Assembly (NCBI GenBank): GCA_035267185.1
Contig: DATFLY010000131.1
Span: 1-7,782 of the forward strand
Direction: 5' to 3'
DNA: 7,782 nucleotides
From: JAUIBE01 sp035267185
GTDB taxonomy: Bacteria; Pseudomonadota; Gammaproteobacteria; Xanthomonadales; SZUA-36
The position numbers and the translations under genes are program-made. Below, in pieces: positions 1 through 5,850 of this stretch (position 1 is the first letter of the stretch; every line of letters starts with the position of its first letter). Below the pieces are notes generated by a model. The model ran no database searches, was not told the DNA's origin, and saw nothing but the letters and a program-made list of their open reading frames with translations.

Positions 1-141
1 GCTTATCTGTACACGATATCTGCCGGTGGGTCTTGTACAGGTTTTGTCTCTTGTACAGATGTGCAAGCGGACGGCGATAAGACTAAGATAGCGGCCTTTG
101 GCGAACGTGAAAGTCGGCTTTACAGGTACTCTGGTCAGTAA
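1..141 (+). CDS. C-terminal end of an unidentified upstream protein (5' truncated)
   Basis: Frame 1 is open from the window edge to a TAA at 139-141 and gives 46 residues, ending in ESRLYRYSGQ. The composition looks like real protein: Gly, Ser, Asp, Lys and aromatic residues, with two similar Ser-Cys-Thr segments (SCTG and SCTD) that could be extracellular Cys pairs. The stop lies 7 bases before the ATG of the next gene, which is typical operon spacing and helps decide that gene's start. The other two forward frames are also open for most of this stretch, so frame choice rests on composition and on the stop position. No family is recognised. A secreted or surface protein, for example a pilin-like protein, would fit the Cys pairs, but that is a guess. 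Confidence 0.5.
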   Translation, partial: AYLYTISAGGSCTGFVSCTDVQADGDKTKIAAFGERESRLYRYSGQ

Positions 142-148
142 AACAATT

Positions 149-2365
149 ATGAATTTGAAGCGTTTTTGTATCCTGGCTGGACTGTTCCTGGTGCCTTTGG
201 TGTCCATCGCCCAGGTGTGTGAAGTCAACTCTACCAACATACCTGCAGACATCCCGGTACCAAATGCAGATGCCACAGCATCGACCTTTCAGCAGTTTAG
301 CTGGGAGAACTTCCTGGGAATCAATGCCGCAGTGGTTGGTGGTCCACCAGCTTCTAAGGATCAGGATCCGTTGTGGCGATCATGGTCGACGGTGGTCGAT
401 GTTTTGTCGTGCCAGGTCAGCCCACGCCCGGCAGGTTGTGAGTGCCTGGATGGCAACTGTTCTGAGTCCGGTACAAGGTTTTATCCCGGCGCCTGTCGTG
501 CAATCCCCGATTTTCAGAACTACCGGGTGCTCGGCCAGAGGGGGCAGTTTGATGATTCCTTCCTGGAGGCGGAAACCAACGGCCTCTCAAATTCCCCCGT
601 TCTTGACCGCTTCGGAAACTTTCTTCGTTATGAAATCCTGGTCAGCCCGGTGACGTATGACACCATCATTGAGCAGTCATTGTGGGACTGGGATGTCCTG
701 GATGCCAATGAAGAGAATCTGAACCTGGCTTGTGGAACTGCCGAGTACACGGGCGGTGATCCTGCCCACCCCGACATGGGTGATATTCAGCTCAAAGTGG
801 CCTGGCTTGATGCTGATGATGAGGTCGGCGAAGCACTCAATCTGAATCACTACTACACGGATGACCTGCTGGTATACACACCGGCCTATCGAACCACCGA
901 TGGCGTGGAACGCTGCGAGCTGCGGACCATGGCCATGGTGGGCATGCATATCACTCACAAGACCCTGCGCCAGCCGGGCCGAATCTGGGCGACTTTCGAA
1001 CACCGGGACCTGGCGCCCAACTGTACCGAGCGCATGCCCGGATCAGGCATTACCAATACCAACATGAGTTGTCCTTCGTCGGTGGAGGAGGATTTCACGC
1101 TTTATGGCATGCAATGCAATGAGGATGATCCGGAATGTGCAGCCTGTAATGTCACCCCGGAAAGCAACGATGATCTGGATATTTGTCGTAACCCAACCAC
1201 GCCCGAGCTGATTGGCTGGTGTCTTGACCAGGGGCCCGCAGCCATCGAAGGCACTTCAAAACTGTGCCGACACGTGGCAGTGGAGCCACCCGAAATTGAA
1301 AACGTCCCTGCACCCATTCCAAACCCATTGCCTGATAACTATCCCCAGGCTGCGGCCTGGAACCAGGCCTGTGTGAACGAGCTGGTGATCAACGATCATA
1401 AACCCTGGTCGCATTACATGCTGATCTCGGGGCAGTGGCTGGAGGGCGATCTGCTTCCGCCCGAACCGAAACCACCGGCGACACTGGAATGCCTGAACCT
1501 GGTTGAAGATGTCTTTGGAGGCATTGTTAACCCTGATGTGATTCAACCCAAGGTTGAGACCAGTAACGGTGGCATGAAGCCGTTCCTTGGCAATATCACC
1601 ATGGAATCGTACGGAAAATCCAATTGTATTGGCTGCCATTCAAGAGGCTCGATCCGCAACTCTGAAGGTGAACAATACAACACTGATTTTGCCTACTTTC
1701 CCTCGTTGAATGTTTATCGACAGGACAATAATTTCATGACGCACAGGGTCACCAGGCCGACCAATATGTGCGAGACGCCCGGCTTTCCGGCTGTGCTGGA
1801 GTTTGACCTGACTGGCGGAGCAGCTGGCGCACGGGTTGCCGAGCAGTCCATGAACGTTCTGTTGGGCATCGAATTTCCTGAGAACCTGCCGGATCCGGAA
1901 GTATCGGCCACAGATTTCGAGGACTTTTCGCAGAGATGGACTCACAATGGCCAGTTCACCCAGTTTATTCCGGATCCTTCCTGCTCGTCCGGGTCCTGCG
2001 AAGTCGACAGGGCATTGCCGGCCGAACCGGGTCAAAGGTGGCTGCAGCTACGGACCGACCCTGCCTTGCAGTTCAGTCCGGATGTACCGCTTTACAGAAC
2101 ACACATCATCCTGGATTTTCCCGGCCTGACCTGCAGTGACATCAATCCCCTGGAAATACGTTTGTGGGTGAGCGACGACTCGCAGTCGGTGTATGCCAAC
2201 CAGGTTGACAGCGATAACCTTGCTGCCACCCTTTACCTGTTGCCCGAGGCACCGCCACCAATGGATCTGGACTATCCGCAGGTCCCGACGCTCAGCCGCA
2301 ATGCATTGCTGGCGCTGATGATGGTGTTGCTGTTGCTGGGGCTGCGCGAAGTTCGTCGTTTCTAG
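149..2365 (+). CDS. Secreted Cys-rich protein with one CXXCH heme motif and IPTL-CTERM-like tail
   Basis: I do not recognise a characterised family. From the ATG at 149 it is 738 residues. A signal peptide (MNLKR, then a hydrophobic stretch to about residue 19) has likely cleavage after SIA at 19-21. The mature part holds 24 cysteines. Two form a single c-type heme motif, CIGCH (493-497); many others occur in clusters (97-116, 323-346, 612-617) and could form disulfides in the periplasm or outside. Conserved-looking aromatic segments include FSWENFLGIN (50-59) and IWATFEHRD (279-287). The C-terminus is VPTLS (712-716), a hydrophobic helix (about 719-732), then R733, R736 and R737. This is the tripartite layout of IPTL-CTERM/PEP-CTERM exosortase substrates, though the usual Trp-Gly after IPTL is absent. 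A TTG at 98 extends the frame, but it would overlap the upstream gene and displace the signal peptide from the N-terminus. No strong ribosome binding site precedes 149, so coupled translation is likely. Function is unknown; a heme-binding surface or electron-transfer role is inference. Confidence 0.8.
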   Translation: MNLKRFCILAGLFLVPLVSIAQVCEVNSTNIPADIPVPNADATASTFQQFSWENFLGINAAVVGGPPASKDQDPLWRSWSTVVDVLSCQVSPRPAGCECLDGNCSESGTRFYPGACRAIPDFQNYRVLGQRGQFDDSFLEAETNGLSNSPVLDRFGNFLRYEILVSPVTYDTIIEQSLWDWDVLDANEENLNLACGTAEYTGGDPAHPDMGDIQLKVAWLDADDEVGEALNLNHYYTDDLLVYTPAYRTTDGVERCELRTMAMVGMHITHKTLRQPGRIWATFEHRDLAPNCTERMPGSGITNTNMSCPSSVEEDFTLYGMQCNEDDPECAACNVTPESNDDLDICRNPTTPELIGWCLDQGPAAIEGTSKLCRHVAVEPPEIENVPAPIPNPLPDNYPQAAAWNQACVNELVINDHKPWSHYMLISGQWLEGDLLPPEPKPPATLECLNLVEDVFGGIVNPDVIQPKVETSNGGMKPFLGNITMESYGKSNCIGCHSRGSIRNSEGEQYNTDFAYFPSLNVYRQDNNFMTHRVTRPTNMCETPGFPAVLEFDLTGGAAGARVAEQSMNVLLGIEFPENLPDPEVSATDFEDFSQRWTHNGQFTQFIPDPSCSSGSCEVDRALPAEPGQRWLQLRTDPALQFSPDVPLYRTHIILDFPGLTCSDINPLEIRLWVSDDSQSVYANQVDSDNLAATLYLLPEAPPPMDLDYPQVPTLSRNALLALMMVLLLLGLREVRRF
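1625..1639 (+). other. Single c-type heme attachment motif CIGCH
   Basis: The codons TGT ATT GGC TGC CAT encode Cys-Ile-Gly-Cys-His in the 149-2365 protein. In an exported protein this is the canonical site for covalent heme c attachment. The distal axial ligand cannot be assigned; a Met or His downstream, such as M530 or H532, could serve. It is the only CXXCH in the protein. Confidence 0.7.
2282..2362 (+). other. IPTL-CTERM-like C-terminal sorting signal
   Basis: This encodes the last 27 residues of the 149-2365 protein: VPTLS, a Leu/Met-rich membrane segment, and a basic end with three arginines. Known IPTL-CTERM tails start IPTLxxWG and are processed by a cognate exosortase (XrtH type). 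Here Ile is replaced by Val and the Trp-Gly position is Asn-Ala, so it is a divergent example. The order motif, helix, arginines at the extreme C-terminus is as expected. Confidence 0.65.
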
Positions 2366-2379
2366 AAAAAACCGGTCAA

Positions 2380-3966
2380 TCAGGCCGCTTCGACCGCTTG
2401 CGACTGCTGTTCACGGGATTGCCTTATGCCGTGGTATCGATAGCTGTGGAACAACGTAAATCCAACCAGCATTAGCAGGCCCGCCAGGGCATAAGCCCCG
2501 AAAAGACTGAGCAGCACTGCAAACAATCCCGCCAGGCACAGGGCGGCAGCAGCGGTCAGGAACCAGCCGCCAATCACGCTCAGTACCCCCGCAACGCGAT
2601 AGGTTGCGCTTTCGCGTCCCCAGGCCTGGTCGGCGAGCGAGGTGCCCATCGCAACCATGAAGCTGACAAAGGTTGTCGACAAAGGCAGCTTCATGGACGT
2701 GGCGATCGCGATCAGGATGCTGGCGACGGCCAGGTTAACCGAAGCACGCACCAGGTCGAATGCTGGCGCGTCCTGCACACGTTCAGATTTTTGTTCCCGC
2801 CTGAACCGACTGGCGATTCCGGTTCGCCATTGACCTGGCGTGATGCTTCGGACTGCTTCGCTGGCGGTGAGAAACAGCCGAACCAGGGTTCGCGACAGGG
2901 GTCCCGGTCTGAACCTTTCGCTGCCCTCATCCTGGCGCGCCAGGGTGATTTCAGTGTGGGTGACCGAGCGCGCCTTTGATGACAGCCACAGTGTCACGGC
3001 CATAATGATGCCTGCAACGAAAAGATAACTGCTGTTACCGCGCACTGGCTCAGTCAGGATATCCATCTGGAATGCATCCGGGTCGATACCCGAGCCTGAC
3101 CAGGCTTTCCAGGATTCTAGACCGGCAAGAGGCACACCAATAAAGTTCACAAGGTCATTGCTGGCAAATGCCATGGCCAGGGCAAAAGTGCCGGAAAGCA
3201 CCACAAACACCAGTGGATTGATACCAGCCCGAAGCAGTGCGTAAGAAACAGCCAGCCACAGGCTGAAAAAGATCGCCAGGATCATCAGGGTGTTGTGGCT
3301 GACATATTCCAGCACTCCAGGGGTCACAAACCCGGCACCCTTCAGCCCTTTGATAAACAGGAAGTAGCTAATGACGCTCAGTGCGATGGCGCTCCAGGTG
3401 ACACGTGCTGCATTGGTGTGTCGGGAATCTTCAAAAGTGAAAAGCAGCCTGGAGACAAACTGCACAAACGTGCCCACTGCAAAGGCAATGCCGACAGACA
3501 GAAAAATTCCGGTAATGATCGCCACCGCGTTCGAACTGTTGATGAAATCCATGAATGGAGGTGCATCGGGAGACCCCACCACGCTAATGATGGCAACTGC
3601 AAGAGCCGCACCCAGGAGTTCGAAAACGATCGAGACGGTGGTCGATGTGGGCAGCCCGAAGGTGTTGAACAGGTCCAGGAGCAGGATGTCTGCAATCATC
3701 ACAGCCAGGAATACCACCATGACATCTGCAAATGAAAACATCTCCGGATTGAAGATGCCCTTGCGCGCAACATCCATGATGGAAGAAGAAAACAATGCGC
3801 CAACAATGATGCCGACGGTTGCAACGATCATGATGGTTCGGCGGGTTGCTACCCGGCTGCCGATCGCTGAGTTGAGAAAATTCACCGCGTCGTTGCTGAC
3901 CCCGACACTGAGGTCAATGACCGCGAGAATGAAAAGCACTGCGATGGCGAACGTGAAGAAATCCAT
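2380..3966 (-). CDS. PiT-family inorganic phosphate transporter
   Basis: A 528-residue inner-membrane protein expected to import inorganic phosphate in symport with H+ or Na+. It shows the inverted-repeat organisation of PiT carriers. SNDAVNF (24-30) and SNDLVNF (269-275) are the paired signature segments, and LPTSTTVS (105-112) and LPLSTTFV (427-434) are the paired Ser/Thr loops. At least ten hydrophobic segments are visible. A hydrophilic, basic cytoplasmic-type loop spans about 331-405, between the two halves of the second repeat. It resembles the longer PiT proteins rather than the most compact ones and has no PhoU-like extension. The start ATG is preceded by a weak GGGA. The gene lies 78 bases downstream of the PAP2 gene on the same strand, so co-transcription is likely, with a candidate Pho box in the gap. 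It converges with the heme-motif gene, 14 bases away. Phosphate as substrate is family knowledge; affinity and coupling ion are not readable here. Confidence 0.92.
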   Translation of the reverse strand: MDFFTFAIAVLFILAVIDLSVGVSNDAVNFLNSAIGSRVATRRTIMIVATVGIIVGALFSSSIMDVARKGIFNPEMFSFADVMVVFLAVMIADILLLDLFNTFGLPTSTTVSIVFELLGAALAVAIISVVGSPDAPPFMDFINSSNAVAIITGIFLSVGIAFAVGTFVQFVSRLLFTFEDSRHTNAARVTWSAIALSVISYFLFIKGLKGAGFVTPGVLEYVSHNTLMILAIFFSLWLAVSYALLRAGINPLVFVVLSGTFALAMAFASNDLVNFIGVPLAGLESWKAWSGSGIDPDAFQMDILTEPVRGNSSYLFVAGIIMAVTLWLSSKARSVTHTEITLARQDEGSERFRPGPLSRTLVRLFLTASEAVRSITPGQWRTGIASRFRREQKSERVQDAPAFDLVRASVNLAVASILIAIATSMKLPLSTTFVSFMVAMGTSLADQAWGRESATYRVAGVLSVIGGWFLTAAAALCLAGLFAVLLSLFGAYALAGLLMLVGFTLFHSYRYHGIRQSREQQSQAVEAA

Positions 3967-3981
3967 GAAGAATCCCGGGTG

Positions 3982-4026
3982 ACTAATCCGGAAGTTTAGG
4001 CAAGGGTTATGTCAGTTCCATGAATG
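3982..4026 (-). promoter_or_regulatory. Candidate second Pho box and promoter before the PiT gene
   Basis: Read on the - strand, CATTCAT (4026-4020) and CTGACAT (4015-4009) are 11 bases apart. They match the PhoB half-site CTGTCAT at 5 and 6 of 7 positions. Ten bases after the second comes TAAACT (3998-3993), a 4-of-6 match to TATAAT. This is the spacing used at PhoB-activated promoters. A third in-phase segment, CTTGCCT (4004-3998), matches 4 of 7 but overlaps that -10. The element lies 27 bases or more before the PiT start and could give the transporter its own phosphate control, or act as a repressor site. It is weaker than the 4706-4745 array. Confidence 0.4.
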
Positions 4027-4028
4027 GC

Positions 4029-4048
4029 GTGATCACCAGTGTGATCAC
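4029..4048. repeat. Paired GTGATCAC palindromes overlapping the PAP2 stop
   Basis: Two identical 8-base palindromes, GTGATCAC at 4029-4036 and 4041-4048, are separated by CAGT. In RNA they can form an 8-base-pair stem with a 4-base loop that includes the UGA stop (4047-4045) of the PAP2 gene. No T-run follows on the - strand, so it is not a standard intrinsic terminator. It could be a processing or attenuation hairpin between the PAP2 and PiT genes, or a protein-binding site. Confidence 0.5.
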
Positions 4049-4605
4049 AAAACCGGCGGAGTTGGTGCAGATACAAGGAAACTGACCCTGGCGAGCGCAA
4101 AGCCAATCAGGGCACCGGCCGCAACATCCGTTGGGTAATGGAGCCCGAGCACCACTCTTGAAACCGCGATGCTGATGGCCAGGGGTAACAGCAGCCACAT
4201 CAACGTCGGAAAGTAGGTTGCCAGCATCACCATGAAACAGGTTGCCTGAAGGGTATGGCCCGAAGGAAAGCTGTAACGGTCCATTGGTTTGCTGAAGAGA
4301 CACACATCCCTGTGACTGGCGAAGGGTCGTTCCCTGATCAGGGTCAGCTTGAGAGATTTGTAGATAACGATTCCGGCCAGGGCTGTGACCGCCATGTGTA
4401 TGACGGGCACCACGGCTGGTTTACCAAAGACGAGCGGCAGTGCAACCAGCAGCCCCACCCACAATGGCCAGTCGCCGATGCGACTGATGAATCTGAAATA
4501 TGTGCGTATCGGTATGGCTTTGGCAATGGCGTTGAGCGGACGGCAAAGACGAACCTCGAACGCATCCAGTCGCGTGAAATTGGCGCTGATCCTGAGGCTG
4601 GGCAT
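4045..4605 (-). CDS. PAP2-superfamily membrane phosphatase
   Basis: A 186-residue membrane protein with all three PAP2 active-site motifs, counted here with an alternative GTG start as residue 1: KLTLIRERP (K87-X6-RP), YSFPSGHT (112-119, nucleophile support His118), and SRVVLGLHYPTD (S150-R151, H157, D161; catalytic His and Asp). Hydrophobic segments at about 49-62, 70-84, 119-132, 135-150 and 163-179 place the active site at the membrane surface. Related enzymes remove phosphate from phosphatidate, phosphatidylglycerophosphate or undecaprenyl pyrophosphate. The context favours phosphatidate or another lipid phosphate feeding diacylglycerol to the neighbouring glycosyltransferase, but an undecaprenyl role is not excluded. 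ATG 4605 is preferred because AGGGAGGG (4618-4611) sits 5 bases before it; GTG at 4608 is too close. It is the first gene of the - strand unit and has a Pho-box array upstream. Confidence 0.9.
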   Translation of the reverse strand: MPSLRISANFTRLDAFEVRLCRPLNAIAKAIPIRTYFRFISRIGDWPLWVGLLVALPLVFGKPAVVPVIHMAVTALAGIVIYKSLKLTLIRERPFASHRDVCLFSKPMDRYSFPSGHTLQATCFMVMLATYFPTLMWLLLPLAISIAVSRVVLGLHYPTDVAAGALIGFALARVSFLVSAPTPPVL

Positions 4606-4610
4606 CACAT

Positions 4611-4618
4611 CCCTCCCT
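4611..4618 (-). promoter_or_regulatory. Strong ribosome binding site of the PAP2 gene
   Basis: AGGGAGGG on the - strand lies 5 bases before ATG 4605 and only 2 before the in-frame GTG at 4608, which decides for the ATG. An out-of-frame ATG at 4610-4608 is followed at once by a TGA and has no coding value. Confidence 0.75.
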
Positions 4619-4689
4619 GTTTGGGGACATCAGGACACCAACATTCGGCTGGTGTCACAGATCCCTGGTTTGCCAGGATGGCAATGTCC

Positions 4690-4745
4690 ATTGTTGAGTA
4701 GAAAAGAGACAGTAAAGTGACGGTTTCCTGACCATTCGTTGACAG
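4690..4745 (-). promoter_or_regulatory. Tandem Pho box (four PhoB half-sites) with -10 element
   Basis: On the - strand four 7-base half-sites begin at exactly 11-base intervals: CTGTCAA (4745-4739), TGGTCAG (4734-4728), CCGTCAC (4723-4717) and CTGTCTC (4712-4706). They match CTGTCAT at 6, 4, 5 and 5 of 7 positions. The 4-base spacers are CGAA, GAAA and TTTA. Ten bases after the last half-site is AACAAT (4695-4690), a 4-of-6 match to TATAAT, the same box-to--10 distance as in the E. coli phoA promoter. A transcript would start near 4683 and read into the PAP2 gene and then PiT. Binding of a PhoB dimer pair under phosphate starvation is inferred from this layout. Confidence 0.75.
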
Positions 4746-4760
4746 TTGATACGCTCATCG

Positions 4761-4767
4761 CTGTCAC
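4761..4767 (+). promoter_or_regulatory. In-phase PhoB half-site facing the glycosyltransferase gene
   Basis: CTGTCAC matches the PhoB half-site at 6 of 7 positions on the + strand. It begins 22 bases, two 11-base steps, after the last element of the - strand array. The next step (TTGCAAA, 4772-4778) matches only 3 of 7, and no good -10 follows at the expected distance. It is a likely component of divergent control, but by itself it is not a complete Pho promoter. Confidence 0.4.
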
Positions 4768-4822
4768 ACAATTGCAAAGCCCTCGTAGCGGTTTGGTCAT
4801 GTCTCGCCCTCAGAATACGACC

Positions 4823-5848
4823 ATGCGTATTGCCATCGTGACGGACGCGTGGAAACCTCAGGTCAATGGTGTGGTCACCACGTTGTCATGGACAGCAAAG
4901 TCGCTTCGGGATTTTGGACACGAGGTGAAGGTGTTTGGTCCCGACAGGTTTCGTACTTTCCCGCTCCCCAGCTACCCCGAGATTCGACTTGCATGGCGGC
5001 CCTATAAACGCCTCAGCGAGGAACTCAGAGATTTTCGGCCGGAATGCATTCATATCGCGACCGAGGGCTTGCTTGGAATCGCAGCCCGTCGTTATTGCCG
5101 TCGCAATAAACTGGTTTTTACAACTTCGTATCACACCCAGTTTCCCCAGTACGTTCGCAAGCGGGCACCGATTCCGATCAATACCTCTTACGCATTCCTG
5201 AGACGTTTTCACCTTGCTGCCGCACGCACGTTTGTGGCAACCCAAAGCCAGCAGGACGAGCTTGAAAAACACGGCTTCAGGAACATTGTCCGCTGGGGGC
5301 GCGGGGTGGACACCGGGACTTTCAAGCCGGGCGACAAGTGCTTTCTATACTATCCGAGGCCTATCTGGGTGTACGCGGGCCGAATCGCTGTCGAGAAAGG
5401 CCTGGAAGATTTCCTGGAGTTGTCCCTGCCGGGAACCAAGTTATTGGTTGGCGATGGTCCGGACAGGCAGTCGCTTGAGAACAAATGGCCTGATGCCGTG
5501 TTCACCGGTTACAAGTTCGGATCCGACCTTGCGGCGCATATGGCCGCAGGGGACGTATTCGTGTTTCCGAGCCGAACCGACACTTTTGGCCTTGTCATGA
5601 TCGAGGCGATGGCCTGTGGCCTTCCGGTTGCGGCTTACCCTGTGACCGGCCCGATCAATGTGGTTGAAAGCGGCGTGACCGGAATACTCGACGACGATCT
5701 TAAACGTGCCGCCATGTTGGCACTCGAACTGGACCCCCAGGTGTGCATCGACCATGCGCGCCAGCTCTCATGGCCCAATGCCACCCGGCAATTCGAGCAA
5801 AACCTGGTGCCGGTTGCAGGAGACTTATTGCCAGTACAAACGGGGTAA
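4823..5848 (+). CDS. GT4-family glycosyltransferase, Agt/MgtA-like, probable glycolipid synthase
   Basis: A 341-residue retaining GT-B enzyme. The N-terminus MRIAIVTDAWKPQVNGVV has the first strand and the glycine loop of the GT4 fold. GRGVDT (159-164), AGRIAVEKG (185-193, with Arg187 and Lys192 for the donor phosphates) and D253-x7-E261 in RTDTFGLVMIEAMACG form the nucleotide-sugar site. This last block is typical of the SqdX/PimB/MgtA/Agt group, which glycosylates diacylglycerol or lipid acceptors. In Agrobacterium and marine bacteria an agt gene next to plcP makes glycosyl-diacylglycerol during phosphate shortage; the same order is seen here. No transmembrane helix is visible, so it is probably a peripheral membrane protein. 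The sugar donor cannot be told. ATG 4823 fits the family N-terminus; ATG 4799 adds 8 residues, and neither has a good ribosome binding site. TTG 4739 would start inside the Pho box and is unlikely. Confidence 0.88.
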   Translation: MRIAIVTDAWKPQVNGVVTTLSWTAKSLRDFGHEVKVFGPDRFRTFPLPSYPEIRLAWRPYKRLSEELRDFRPECIHIATEGLLGIAARRYCRRNKLVFTTSYHTQFPQYVRKRAPIPINTSYAFLRRFHLAAARTFVATQSQQDELEKHGFRNIVRWGRGVDTGTFKPGDKCFLYYPRPIWVYAGRIAVEKGLEDFLELSLPGTKLLVGDGPDRQSLENKWPDAVFTGYKFGSDLAAHMAAGDVFVFPSRTDTFGLVMIEAMACGLPVAAYPVTGPINVVESGVTGILDDDLKRAAMLALELDPQVCIDHARQLSWPNATRQFEQNLVPVAGDLLPVQTG

Positions 5849-5850
5849 AG

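Noticed and set aside
5..60. TGTACA repeats with a 9-base inverted repeat (ATCTGTACA / TGTACAGAT) as a regulator binding region
   Set aside because: They fall in a plausible coding frame ending at 141, and the repeats correspond to Ser-Cys-Thr codons, so no operator is claimed.
98..148. TTG 98 as the start of the heme-motif gene
   Set aside because: It would overlap the upstream reading frame, has no ribosome binding site, and places a non-signal segment before the signal peptide that begins at ATG 149.
2359..2379. TTTCTAGAAA palindrome and A/T-run between the convergent genes as a bidirectional terminator
   Set aside because: On the - strand a six-T run follows only a stem of about 3 base pairs, and the palindrome leaves no loop; too weak to call.
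3371..3982. 203-codon open frame on the + strand opposite the PiT gene
   Set aside because: Antisense shadow of a well-supported membrane protein gene; its Met/Thr/Ala/Arg-rich product shows no domain.
4739..4767. TTGACA at 4739-4744 as a sigma-70 -35 for the glycosyltransferase
   Set aside because: The hexamers 16-18 bases downstream (CTGTCA, TGTCAC, GTCACA) are poor -10 matches; the TTGACA is better explained as the complement of a PhoB half-site.
4739..4822. TTG 4739 as start of the glycosyltransferase gene
   Set aside because: It lies within the Pho-box array, and the added residues are not part of the GT4 fold; the family normally begins with MRIAIVTDAW.
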